DNA from: Rubrobacter xylanophilus
GTDB taxonomy: Bacteria > Actinomycetota > Rubrobacteria > Rubrobacterales > Rubrobacteraceae
Assembly: GCF_007164525.1 (NCBI RefSeq)
Contig: NZ_AP019791.1
Location: 310,001-374,000 of the forward strand
Direction: 5' to 3'
Length of the DNA: 64,000 nt
The first letter of the stretch is position 1. The number at the start of each line of letters is the position of its first letter. The notes beneath the pieces are model-generated. The model had not been told where the DNA came from, searched no databases, and saw only the letters and a program-made list of their open reading frames with translations. Below are positions 1 through 7,644 of this stretch, piece after piece. The position numbers were made by a program, and so were the translations under genes.

Positions 1-332
1 ACCGTGGCTACCTTCTCGCTCATCACCTCCCGTACCGGTCGGTCGGCGGCCTCGGCCAGGTAGTGGACCCACTCGTCGTCGGTCTCCCGCACGAACGAGA
101 GGTCCTCCATCATCTTCAGGTACTGCGGCAGCGCGGACTCGAGCAGGTTGCCGTCGGAGATGAAGCCAACGGGCCTTCCCTCCCCGTCCACTACCGGAAG
201 ACCGGGGATCTTGTACTCCAGGAGCAGCTTCAGAGCCTCGCGGGCGGGCGCGTCGGGGCTCACGCTCGCCGAGGGACGTATTAGGTCCCTGAGGTTGAGA
301 TCCTCCCTGCCGGAATTTTCGCGTTCGGCCAC
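1..332 (-). CDS. CBS-domain protein, N-terminal part
   Basis: Reading the minus strand from a GTG at 332 gives an open frame running off the left edge (110 codons seen). It begins VAERENSGREDLNLRDLI and contains a typical CBS repeat: a D/P-rich entry, the segment KLLLEYKIPGLPVVDGEGRP, then GFISDGNLLESALP. A second CBS repeat seems to begin near the edge (RPVREVMSEK). CBS pairs usually bind adenosyl ligands and regulate a partner. An AGGAGG-like ribosome site lies just upstream of the GTG. The gene is divergent from the permease at 433, with about 100 bases between them. The C-terminus and partner are outside the window. Confidence 0.8.
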   Translation of the reverse strand, partial: MAERENSGREDLNLRDLIRPSASVSPDAPAREALKLLLEYKIPGLPVVDGEGRPVGFISDGNLLESALPQYLKMMEDLSFVRETDDEWVHYLAEAADRPVREVMSEKVAT

Positions 333-432
333 ACGCCACCTCCTCTTGCCTTCGCGGCCTCGTCCCGGCGGGCCAATTCTAACGCCGGGGGGCGAGCAAA
401 TCCCGGGCGCACCGTGCTAACCTGTAAAGACC

Positions 433-1716
433 GTGCAAGAGATCGTTGCCGTAGCCGTCTTCGCGGTGGTGCTCGCCCTCATCGGGGCCGAGCGCGTCAA
501 CCGCACCGTGGCCGCCCTGCTCGGGGCGGCCGTCGTGGTCTCCCTGGGGGTAGTGGAGCAGGAGCGGGCCGCGAGCGAGTTCATAGACTGGAATACCATT
601 GGCCTGCTGGCGGGGATGATGATCATCGTGGCCATCCTTGACAAGACGGGCATCTTTGAATATCTGGCCATAAAGAGCGCCCAGTGGGGGCGGGCCCGCC
701 CGGGCAGGATACTCGTCATCCTGGCGCTGGTCACGGCGTTTCTCTCGGCCTTTTTGGACAACGTGACCACCGTGATCCTCATGGTCCCGGTGACCTTCCT
801 GATCGCCGATGCCCTGGGGATGTCGCCGGTGCCCTTTCTGTTGACCCAGGTCTTCGCCTCCAACATTGGGGGGGCCTCCACCCTCATCGGCGACCCGCCG
901 AACATCCTGATCGGGAGCGCGGCGGGCCTCTCTTTCCTGGACTTCGTGGTGAACCTCGCCCCCCTGGTGATTCTTGCGCTCGTCCCGGCGCTGGCCTTCC
1001 TCTACCTGGTGTTCCGCAGGGAGTTTCGCCACGACAAGCGGGCTCGTGAGACCATAGAGCGGATGGACGCGCGGGGCGCCATCCGGGACCCCGTGCTCCT
1101 GCGCAGGTCGCTCATCGTCCTCTCGCTGGTTATAGTGGCCTTCTTCCTGCACGGGCTGCTGCATCTCGAGGCCGCGACCATAGCTCTCTTCGGGGCCGCG
1201 GCGCTGATGCTCTACGGTCGCTCGAACGTCGAGGAGGTGCTGCGGGAGGTCGAATGGCCCACCCTGCTCTTCTTCGTGGGGCTCTTCGTGATGGTCGGGG
1301 CGCTTGAGGTCACCGGGTTCGTGGGCCGGGTGGCGGAGTTGCTGACCGGTCTGTCCGACGGTGCTTCGGTCGCCACGGCGCTGGTGGTGATGTGGGGGAG
1401 CGCCTTCGCTTCGGGGATCGTGGACAACATCCCGTTCACCGCGACCATGATCCCGGTGATTCAGGAACTGGCCCAGGCCGAGAACCTCTCTCCGGAGCAG
1501 TTGGAGGCCTTGTGGTGGTCGCTGGCCATCGGCGCGGACTTCGGGGGGAACGCGACCCTGATCGGAGCCTCGGCCAACGTGGTGGTGGCCGGCATGTCCG
1601 AGCGGGCCGGGCGGAAGATCTCCTTCCTGAAGTTCATGGCCTACGGGATCCCCGTGACGGTCATCTCCCTCGCGGTGGCCACCCCCTACGTGGCGCTCCG
1701 CTATTATATCCTCTGA
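433..1716 (+). CDS. SLC13/ArsB-NhaD type ion permease
   Basis: A 427-residue, strongly hydrophobic integral membrane protein starting at GTG 433. It carries the two glycine-rich re-entrant signatures of the ArsB/NhaD and SLC13 (citrate-transporter) superfamily. The N-terminal half has GGASTLIGDPPNILIG and the C-terminal half has GGNATLIGASANVVVAG; each is preceded by a DN motif (FLDNVTTVILM, VDNIPFTATM). Such proteins export arsenite, exchange Na+/H+ or import anions; substrate cannot be told from sequence. Its last 13 bases overlap the tail of the convergent glycosyltransferase gene. No arsR or arsenate reductase is adjacent, so an arsenic role is not supported. Confidence 0.85.
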   Translation: MQEIVAVAVFAVVLALIGAERVNRTVAALLGAAVVVSLGVVEQERAASEFIDWNTIGLLAGMMIIVAILDKTGIFEYLAIKSAQWGRARPGRILVILALVTAFLSAFLDNVTTVILMVPVTFLIADALGMSPVPFLLTQVFASNIGGASTLIGDPPNILIGSAAGLSFLDFVVNLAPLVILALVPALAFLYLVFRREFRHDKRARETIERMDARGAIRDPVLLRRSLIVLSLVIVAFFLHGLLHLEAATIALFGAAALMLYGRSNVEEVLREVEWPTLLFFVGLFVMVGALEVTGFVGRVAELLTGLSDGASVATALVVMWGSAFASGIVDNIPFTATMIPVIQELAQAENLSPEQLEALWWSLAIGADFGGNATLIGASANVVVAGMSERAGRKISFLKFMAYGIPVTVISLAVATPYVALRYYIL

Positions 1717-3266
1717 GCTTCCCTGGCCAGCTCCACCAGCCGGCCGGCCAGCGTGTCCCAGCCGAGGTGCCGGACGGTGTTCTCCCGGACGATCCTCCGG
1801 TACCGGTTGCGCTCCTTTACTGGCAGCGAGAGGTGGCGGACGAGCGCCCCGGCGAGCCTCTCTTCGAAGCGGTCCATACCCACCGGGAGCCGAAATGGGA
1901 GCCCACGCCCGACGATGGTCCCCGCCTCCCTCAGCCCCGAGTGGTCGGCGACGAAGGGCACCACCCCGCTCGCGGCGAGCTCCGCCGCCACTAGCCCGAA
2001 GGTCTCGGGGAAGATGGAGGGGACCACCCCGGCGTCTGCGGCGGGCAGGAGCTTCGCCAGTTCCTCGTGGTAGAGGGGGCCGACGAACTCCACATCATCG
2101 TGCATCCCCTCCGCCGCACGCAGCAGCTCGTCGGAGACCTCGAAGTGCTCCAGCGGGCCGGCGTGCCCGCCCTCGAGCAGCTTGCCCAGCTCCGCGAGAC
2201 GCTCCAGGTTCGTCTCGTCCCCCGTCCCGAGCGCCACGTTGAGCGCCTCGAGCCCCTCCCGGAAGGTCCCGTAGCCGACGACGAGCAGCCTCGCCCCCGT
2301 CTGCGCGCGCACGCGGGCGAAGGCGGAGAGCAGGCTGTGCACGCCCTTGGAGTGGATGAGCTTGCCGACGTACACCACGAGCGGGCCTTCCGAAGCCAGA
2401 AGCCTGCCTATGCGCTCCCCGGCGTCCCGGTCGTGGACCCTTGCGTCGTAGGAGGCGGCTATGCTGCGGAGGGCGGCGTTCAGCTCCTCCGTCCCCCGAG
2501 CCTCCCGGAGGGCTCGGGCGAGGGCCTCCCGCTGCTCCGGTCCCCTCCCGGCTCCCCCCTTCAGTCCGGCGAGGGCCGCCGGGTCCAGCGCCTCGGGGCG
2601 GAAGAGCTGCGTGTCTACCCCTCCCGGCAGGGAGATGGTGCGGTCGGCGAGCTCCGGGAAGTCCTCGGCTATCGTGCCGGCACTGTGCGAGGAGAGGGCG
2701 AGGATGCGCCCGGCCCCTTCCAGCCCCTCGCGCGCGAGGTCCATGTACCGCTTGCTCCTGCGGGCCACGTACTGCAGGCAGCTGCCGTGCACGATGCTCA
2801 GGTAGGGGACGCCGGTGCCCCGGAGGGCCCTCTGGGCGATGAGGGGGCCGGGGACCGAGTGGTTGGTGACCACCGCCTCCGCCCCCGAGCGCTCCAGCAC
2901 CGCGCGCACGGCCGCGGCGTTGCGCGCCAGGTGGTTCTCCAGCTCCTCCTCGGACAGGTCCAGAAACGTCTTCACGCGCCAGCCGGGGTACTCGTCGTAG
3001 ACGTAGACGGGCAGCAGGCCACCTATCTCGGGGTTGTAGACGACGCAGCGGCCGGGGTAGGGGGTCTTCCGTTCGCCCAGGAGGGAGAACTCCTCCCCGT
3101 CCACCCGGTAGTGGGCGTCGACGAAGTCGTAGGAGAGGGGGGCGGGCTCCTGGCAGAGCAGGTGCACCTCGTGACCCGCTCCGGCGAGCGCCCGGCAGAG
3201 GTTCTGGACGTAGACGTTGCTTCCGGAGCCCGAGAACATATACCCGTGGGTCATGAGCAGCCGCAT
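1704..3266 (-). CDS. GT4-family glycosyltransferase
   Basis: A 520-residue protein with the two Rossmann-like halves of a GT-B fold. The N-terminal donor-lobe hallmark is GSGSNVYVQNLCRALAGAGH, with VHLLCQE after it. The C-terminal nucleotide-sugar-binding half begins at VVYVGKLIHSKGVHSLLSAF and ends with the GT4 E-x7-E signature in SIFPETFGLVAAELAASG. Two inserts (about residues 225-275 and 335-365) make it longer than most GT4 enzymes. It probably transfers a sugar from a nucleotide donor to a cytoplasmic or lipid acceptor; acceptor unknown. It is monocistronic and convergent with the permease gene. The start is ATG at 3266. Confidence 0.8.
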   Translation of the reverse strand: MRLLMTHGYMFSGSGSNVYVQNLCRALAGAGHEVHLLCQEPAPLSYDFVDAHYRVDGEEFSLLGERKTPYPGRCVVYNPEIGGLLPVYVYDEYPGWRVKTFLDLSEEELENHLARNAAAVRAVLERSGAEAVVTNHSVPGPLIAQRALRGTGVPYLSIVHGSCLQYVARRSKRYMDLAREGLEGAGRILALSSHSAGTIAEDFPELADRTISLPGGVDTQLFRPEALDPAALAGLKGGAGRGPEQREALARALREARGTEELNAALRSIAASYDARVHDRDAGERIGRLLASEGPLVVYVGKLIHSKGVHSLLSAFARVRAQTGARLLVVGYGTFREGLEALNVALGTGDETNLERLAELGKLLEGGHAGPLEHFEVSDELLRAAEGMHDDVEFVGPLYHEELAKLLPAADAGVVPSIFPETFGLVAAELAASGVVPFVADHSGLREAGTIVGRGLPFRLPVGMDRFEERLAGALVRHLSLPVKERNRYRRIVRENTVRHLGWDTLAGRLVELAREAQRI

Positions 3267-3397
3267 ACCGACGGGAAAGGATAGCAGAAGAGGATCTCGC
3301 CGCCGGTGTGAGGTATGCTGGGTGCCAACGATGGGTCGAGAAGGATGGGAATTGTTGCGTACCGGCGCGATGGCTCACGCGTTGCCGGGGGAATCCG

Positions 3398-4249
3398 GTG
3401 GGTGAGGCCGGGGAACAAGGCAGCCCCGAGGAGCTCGCCGCCCGGCTCAGGGTGCGGGAGAACCGGCTGCGCGAGCTGCACGAGGAGCTCGCGGCGCTGC
3501 GGCTGGCCTCCGACGAGGCCCGGGCTTCCCGGGAGGCCGGGGAGGAGTGGGTGCGGCGGCTGGAGGAGGAGCGGGGTCGGCTGAAGGAGAGGATCCGCAC
3601 GCTCGAGGAGCGGCTGCGCGAAGGGCGGCGCGATCGAGAGGGGTACGAGCGGCGACTCGGGCGCCTGCAGCGGGAGCTGGAGCGGCGGGAAGCGGAGATC
3701 TCCCGCCGCGACGATGCGCTCCGCCGGAGGGAGGAGGAACTGGAATCGCTCCGGCGGGAGGCGGGGGAGCTGGTGGCCCGCAAGGACCGGGCCCTGCAGG
3801 ACGCCCTGCGGCGGGTGGTCGGGCTGGAGCGGGATCTCGAGGAGCGGGAGGGCGAGATACAGCGTCTCAGGCGGGAGATGGAGGAACTCGGGGAGCGGCT
3901 TGAGCGGGAGCGGGAGCTGCGGCGGCGGCTCGCGGAGCCCGCCAACCGCCTGCGGGCCGGGATAGAGCTCTTCAACGAGTCCGGACACCTGCGGACCGTC
4001 GCCTCCCTCTCCCGCACCCTGGGACCGCCGGAGGTGCACGTGGAGCTGGAGGAGTCCGGAGAGCCCGCGGTGCTGCTCACCTTCACCTGGCAGGGAATAA
4101 GCTGGCAGACCTACACCGCCAACCCCAACCCGGACGTGGAGGAGCCCCGGGTCTACCTCAAGAGCGCCGGCGAGGACCTCTCCGGGGTCGAGACGAAGCC
4201 CCCCAACGCCCGCCTCGGCCCCGGCGGGAAGGTGCTGCTCGGGCTCTAG
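3398..4249 (+). CDS. Coiled-coil protein of unknown function
   Basis: The first about 190 residues are an almost uninterrupted, highly charged coiled coil (Arg/Glu/Leu heptads such as RLKERIRTLEERLREGRRD). A compact C-terminal domain of about 85 residues follows (VHVELEESGEPAVLLTFTWQ ... QTYTANPNPDVEEPRVYL). I chose GTG 3398 because a GGGGGA sequence sits a few bases upstream. An earlier in-frame start at 3308 would add 30 residues of unlike composition. The C-terminal domain is not one I recognise; it may be a beta-rich adaptor. It converges on tatA with a 4-base overlap of the stop codons. A structural or scaffold role is inference. Confidence 0.65.
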   Translation: MGEAGEQGSPEELAARLRVRENRLRELHEELAALRLASDEARASREAGEEWVRRLEEERGRLKERIRTLEERLREGRRDREGYERRLGRLQRELERREAEISRRDDALRRREEELESLRREAGELVARKDRALQDALRRVVGLERDLEEREGEIQRLRREMEELGERLERERELRRRLAEPANRLRAGIELFNESGHLRTVASLSRTLGPPEVHVELEESGEPAVLLTFTWQGISWQTYTANPNPDVEEPRVYLKSAGEDLSGVETKPPNARLGPGGKVLLGL

Positions 4250-4434
4250 GGGCCGCGGCGTCGTTCGTCGTCATTCTTGCCGGGGAGTTCCTTCTCCCGC
4301 TCCTTGCTGAACTCGGCGGTGAAGTCCCTCACGCCCCGTCCGAGGGCCTTGAGCAGGGCGGGGATCCGCTTGGGACCCAACACCAGGAACACCAAAAACA
4401 GCAGGACGAACAGCTCTAGAAACCCGAAGCTCAC
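4246..4434 (-). CDS. tatA: Twin-arginine translocase subunit TatA
   Basis: A 62-residue protein with the TatA/TatE plan: a short hydrophobic N-terminal helix (FLELFVLLFLVFLVLG), the hinge GPKRIP, then an amphipathic helix (ALLKALGRGVRDFTAEFSKE) and a charged tail. TatA oligomerises in the membrane to form the conduit for folded twin-arginine substrates. The gene overlaps the upstream SRPBCC gene by 4 bases, so the two are probably translationally coupled. tatC is not in the window. The size suits TatA better than TatB. Confidence 0.85.
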   Translation of the reverse strand: MSFGFLELFVLLFLVFLVLGPKRIPALLKALGRGVRDFTAEFSKEREKELPGKNDDERRRGP

Positions 4435-4877
4435 CGGTACCTCCCCGCCTCCATGAGGGCCTTGAGCCGCATCAGCGACCGCTCGCCGTTTCTGCGGGCG
4501 AAGCGCTCCATGCCGGCGAGCCGGGCCGCCCGCCGCAGGATGGCCCCTCCGGGGGCGAAGCTGCCCGTGTAGTGGACGGTGCAGCAGCCCTCTCCCTCCG
4601 GGCTCACCTCCACCGCACCTTCGCCCTCCACGGTGGAGGTGTACACCCAGCGGATGCGCCCCTCCGAACGCTCTACCACCCGCGCCTCAGGCTTGAGCAA
4701 CCCCACCGGGCTCTCCAGGTGCAGCCGGTAGGCGTCGCCGCCCAGGTCCTCGATCTGCTCGATCCCCACCATCCAGTTGCGGGCGTTGCGGAAGTCCGAG
4801 ATGTACGAGGCGACCCCCGTGGCCGGGGCCCGGATGCGCTGCCGGATGTCCACCGAGGCCCGCCCGCTCACGCCCAT
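4431..4877 (-). CDS. SRPBCC (START-like) domain protein
   Basis: A 148-residue protein with the polyketide cyclase/SRPBCC layout: an N-terminal strand with IRQRIRAPATGVASYISDF, a mid-region W-containing strand pair, and a long C-terminal helix (ARRNGERSLMRLKALMEAG). Such proteins form a deep hydrophobic pocket that binds lipids or aromatic ligands. It lies between the metallopeptidase and tatA genes, overlapping both (10 bases with the former, 4 with the latter), so the three form one transcription unit. The ligand is not predictable. Confidence 0.7.
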   Translation of the reverse strand: MGVSGRASVDIRQRIRAPATGVASYISDFRNARNWMVGIEQIEDLGGDAYRLHLESPVGLLKPEARVVERSEGRIRWVYTSTVEGEGAVEVSPEGEGCCTVHYTGSFAPGGAILRRAARLAGMERFARRNGERSLMRLKALMEAGRYR

Positions 4878-5236
4878 CCCAGCTCCTCCAGCCGCTCGTC
4901 GTCGATGCCGAAGTGGTGGGCTATCTCGTGCACGACCGTGATCCTGACCTGCTCCTCCAGCTCCTCCGGGGGGAAATCCCGCTCCAGAGGGCCGCGGAAG
5001 ATGGTGATCCTGTCCGGCAGGATGCCGTAGTAGCCAGCACCACGCTCGGTGAGAGGGACGCCCTCGTAGAGCCCGTAGAGCGTGTCCTCGGGACCACCGG
5101 CGACGAGCGGGGTGGAGTAGTCCGGCCAGTCCTCGACCACGATGGCGACGTTGTCCAGCAGCTCCCGGAGCTCGGCGGGGAGCCCCTCGAGCGCCCGTTC
5201 GACCAGTTCATGGAATTCCTCGTTCTCCCGGCTCAC
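4868..5236 (-). CDS. Small zincin-like metallopeptidase family protein
   Basis: A 122-residue protein whose C-terminus carries an HExxH zinc motif with a downstream Asp (VVHEIAHHFGIDDERLEELG), as in the short metallopeptidase family of actinobacteria (PF06262-like). The segment LYGLYEGVPLTERG before it is also characteristic. GTG 5236 is preferred because longer in-frame extensions would run into the upstream GntR gene, which ends 8 bases away. Peptidase activity of this family is rarely shown, so the role is uncertain. First gene of the metallopeptidase-SRPBCC-tatA unit. Confidence 0.75.
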   Translation of the reverse strand: MSRENEEFHELVERALEGLPAELRELLDNVAIVVEDWPDYSTPLVAGGPEDTLYGLYEGVPLTERGAGYYGILPDRITIFRGPLERDFPPEELEEQVRITVVHEIAHHFGIDDERLEELGWA

Positions 5237-5243
5237 GGCAGGA

Positions 5244-5930
5244 TCATTGTACAGCGCCCCGTCGTTCGGGTTCCCAGTGCTGCACCGCCCTCCGGACGTG
5301 CTCGGCCATGAGCCGCTCGGCCTCTTCCGGACGTCGGAGCTCCACGGCGGCCAGTATGTCCCGGTGCTCGGCAACGTCCTCGGCCTGCCAGTTCGAGACC
5401 GCGTAGCGGCGGGAGAGCAGGCGCCGCCCGACCTCGACGATCCAGAGCGACTCCAGCACCCGTACGAGCTCCTCGTTGCCGGTGGCCCGTGCGAGCGCGA
5501 GGTGGAAGTCGCGGCTGGCGTCGTGCGCCTCGATGCCGCTGCGCGCAGCCTCCTCGCGCGCTATCGCGGCCTTTAGGCTGGCGATGTCGCGCTCGCTCCT
5601 CCGCTCCGCGGCGAGCCTGGCGATGCCGGGCTCGAGCAGCGCCCGTACCTCCAGTCGCCTTAGCACGGCGTCGAGGCCGAGGTCGGCGACCCGGAAACCC
5701 CGGTTGGAGATCTGATCCACGAGCCCCTCGCCCGCGAGCCGCCGTAGCGCCTCCCGTACGGGGGTGCGCGAGATCCCGAACCGCTCCGCAAGCTCCACCT
5801 GCCCCAGCCGCGCTCCCGGCGCGAGCTCCCCGCTCAGTACCAGATCCCGGATGCGCCGGTAGGCGAGATCCACCACCGAATCCACCCGGATCCGTTCGTC
5901 TCCCCGCCCCGGGCCCGAAACAGCATCCAT
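5244..5930 (-). CDS. GntR/FadR-family transcriptional regulator (FCD domain)
   Basis: A 228-residue regulator. Residues about 18-80 form the winged helix (LAYRRIRDLVLSGELAPGAR, then FGISRTPVREALRRLAGEGL). Residues 90-220 form an all-helical FCD ligand domain with the usual Asp/His metal-site pattern (DFHLALARATGN, EHRDILAAVE, EHVRRAV). FCD regulators typically sense an acid or metabolite of the pathway they control. The gene is divergent from the ten-gene catabolic operon starting at 6053, and a perfect inverted repeat lies between them, so this is the likely local repressor. The inducer is probably a ring-cleavage or amide intermediate (inference). Confidence 0.88.
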   Translation of the reverse strand: MDAVSGPGRGDERIRVDSVVDLAYRRIRDLVLSGELAPGARLGQVELAERFGISRTPVREALRRLAGEGLVDQISNRGFRVADLGLDAVLRRLEVRALLEPGIARLAAERRSERDIASLKAAIAREEAARSGIEAHDASRDFHLALARATGNEELVRVLESLWIVEVGRRLLSRRYAVSNWQAEDVAEHRDILAAVELRRPEEAERLMAEHVRRAVQHWEPERRGAVQ

Positions 5931-5948
5931 GTGCCGATCATAAGCCGC

Positions 5949-6017
5949 ATGGATACATTATTCAATAAAGCCGCCAGAGCTCTTGACGCGATCTCCCATC
6001 CTGGATAATGTATCCAT
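5949..6017. promoter_or_regulatory. Paired operator and promoter of the catabolic operon
   Basis: Two 13-base arms, ATGGATACATTAT at 5949-5961 and its exact reverse complement ATAATGTATCCAT at 6005-6017, flank a sigma70-like promoter reading right: TTGACG at 5983-5988, a 17-base spacer, and TAATGT at 6006-6011 inside the second arm. Each arm contains TGTATCCA, the kind of half-site FCD-type GntR proteins use. The 56-base centre spacing (about five helical turns) would suit looping between two bound dimers, repressing both gntR and the operon. Confidence 0.65.
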
Positions 6018-6052
6018 TTTAGAGAGGTTAAAGCGTTGCTTGGGGTGATGAT

Positions 6053-6931
6053 ATGGATCTCGTGGAGGCGATAGAGGCCGGGTACGGGGTGAGGGTGTTG
6101 CACGGCGGGGAGCCTGTGTGGGGGCGGCGGGAGGGGGGTGAGATCCTGCTGGAGAGCGGGGAGCGTATCCCGGAGGCGGGGGCGCGCTATCTCGCGCCGG
6201 CGGAGCCGACGAAGATCCTCGCTGTGCACCTCACCTACCGCAGCCGGGTCGAGGAGTACGGGGCGCGCGTACCGCCCGAGCCCTCGTACTTCCTCAAGCC
6301 GCCGACTACGCTCAACGGGCACCGGGGCGTCGTGCGGCGGCCGGCGGGGACCCGCTTCCTCAACTACGAGGGGGAGCTCGCGGTCATCGTCGGGCGGCGG
6401 ATGAAGGGCGTGGGGATCGACGAGGCGCTCTCGTACGTGGCGGGCTACACCTGCGCCAACGACGTGGGGCTGCACGACTTCCGTCACGCCGACCGCGGAT
6501 CGATGCTGCGGGTGAAGGGGCAGGACGGCTTCCTGCCGCTCGGGCCCGAGACGGTGCCCGCCTCGCGGTTCGACCCCGAGGACTTCGTGCTGCGCACCTA
6601 CCTCAACGGCGAGGTCGTGCAGGAGGGCGGGGCGGACGACCTGCTCTTCGGCGTCGCCTACCAGCTCGCCGACCTGTGCCGCTTCATCACGCTCGAGCCC
6701 GGCGACGTCGTCCTCACCGGGACGCCGGCCAACTCCCGGCCCATGCAGCCCGGCGACGTGGTGGAGGTCGAGATAGAGGGCATAGGCCGCCTCTCCAACA
6801 CCGTCGAGGAGTGGGAGGTGGACCTCTCCGGCCCCGGAGAGCGGCCCGAGGTCTCGGCCAACACGCTGCACGTCGCGCTCGCCGTCCCCGAGGACGAGGC
6901 CGAGCGGCTGGCGGCGGAGGAGGCGCGGTGA
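6053..6931 (+). CDS. Fumarylacetoacetate-hydrolase-family enzyme
   Basis: A 292-residue FAH-fold protein. A short N-terminal domain is followed by the catalytic domain with the metal-ligand pattern E-x-E (FLNYEGELAVIVGRR), then an Asp in GYTCANDVGLHDF, and the loop KGQDGFLPLGPETV found in HpaG/FAHD-type enzymes. Known relatives hydrate, decarboxylate, isomerise or hydrolyse 2-oxo-dienoate products of ring cleavage. It is the first gene of the operon and overlaps the next by 4 bases. In this context it most likely works on the product of the extradiol dioxygenase and aldehyde dehydrogenase encoded downstream. The exact reaction is not determined. Confidence 0.85.
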   Translation: MDLVEAIEAGYGVRVLHGGEPVWGRREGGEILLESGERIPEAGARYLAPAEPTKILAVHLTYRSRVEEYGARVPPEPSYFLKPPTTLNGHRGVVRRPAGTRFLNYEGELAVIVGRRMKGVGIDEALSYVAGYTCANDVGLHDFRHADRGSMLRVKGQDGFLPLGPETVPASRFDPEDFVLRTYLNGEVVQEGGADDLLFGVAYQLADLCRFITLEPGDVVLTGTPANSRPMQPGDVVEVEIEGIGRLSNTVEEWEVDLSGPGERPEVSANTLHVALAVPEDEAERLAAEEAR

Positions 6932-7644
6932 GGGACGGGCGGCCCGCGCTGGTGCGGCAGCACGAGAGGATGACCCCGCCGGGGCTGCTCGCCGACTGGC
7001 TGCGCGAGCGGGGCATCCCGTTCGAGGTCGTGCCGTCCTGGGACGGGGCCCCGGCGCCGGACCCCCGGCGCTACCGGTTCGTGGCCTCGCTCGGCTCCCC
7101 GTACGGGCCGAACGACACCCACGAGCCCGCCGTCGCCGAAGAGCTCCGGCTCATCGAGCGGGCGGTGGAGGAGGGGGTGCCGGTGCTGGGGCTCTGCTTC
7201 GGGGGCGAGGCGCTCTCGGTGGTGCTCGGGGGGAGGGTGGAGCGCGCACCGGTGCCCGAGCTGGGCTGGCGCGAGATCGAGACCGACGACCCAGGGAGGA
7301 TCCCGCCCGGCCCGTGGCTGGAGTGGCACTTCGAGCGCTTCACCACGCCGCCCGGGGCCGTCGAGCTGGCGCGCACCCCGGACGCGGTGCAGGCGTTCCG
7401 GTACGGGCCGCATCTCGGCGTGCAGTTCCACCCCGAGAGCACCGTGGAGATCGTCTCGGAGTGGGCCAGGGCCGACACGGAGCGGCTGGCGAGGCTCGGC
7501 GTAGAGGACTGGCGGGCGCTGCTCGAGGCCCCGCCCGAGCAGCAAGAGGCGGCGAGGGCCGCCGCGTTCAGGCTCTTCGACGCGTTCCTGGCAGAAGGGG
7601 AGAGGGAGCCGGCCGGTGGGGCCGGCGGGAAGGAGAGGAAATGA
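6928..7644 (+). CDS. Class I glutamine-amidotransferase-like hydrolase
   Basis: A 238-residue GATase1 domain standing alone. The nucleophile elbow is VLGLCFGGE (Cys90), and the His/Glu pair sits in GVQFHPES (His168, Glu170), so the triad is complete. It begins at GTG 6928, overlapping the FAH gene stop, with GGAGGAGG just before. Adjacent to a glutamine-synthetase homologue, such proteins are gamma-glutamyl amide hydrolases (PuuD in putrescine, AtdA2/TdnT in aniline catabolism) rather than ammonia suppliers. It probably removes or limits a gamma-glutamyl amide intermediate; a guaA-like role is unlikely because no synthetase partner is present. Confidence 0.8.
   Translation: MRDGRPALVRQHERMTPPGLLADWLRERGIPFEVVPSWDGAPAPDPRRYRFVASLGSPYGPNDTHEPAVAEELRLIERAVEEGVPVLGLCFGGEALSVVLGGRVERAPVPELGWREIETDDPGRIPPGPWLEWHFERFTTPPGAVELARTPDAVQAFRYGPHLGVQFHPESTVEIVSEWARADTERLARLGVEDWRALLEAPPEQQEAARAAAFRLFDAFLAEGEREPAGGAGGKERK

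Noticed and set aside
433-1716. Arsenic-resistance assignment for the permease
   Set aside because: The ArsB/NhaD superfamily is broad and no arsR, arsC or arsA gene is near; only a family-level name is justified.
2095-4086. Long minus-strand frame covering the glycosyltransferase and coiled-coil genes
   Set aside because: Ser/Arg-rich translation without motifs, out of frame with the GT4 gene; an artefact of codon bias in high-GC DNA.
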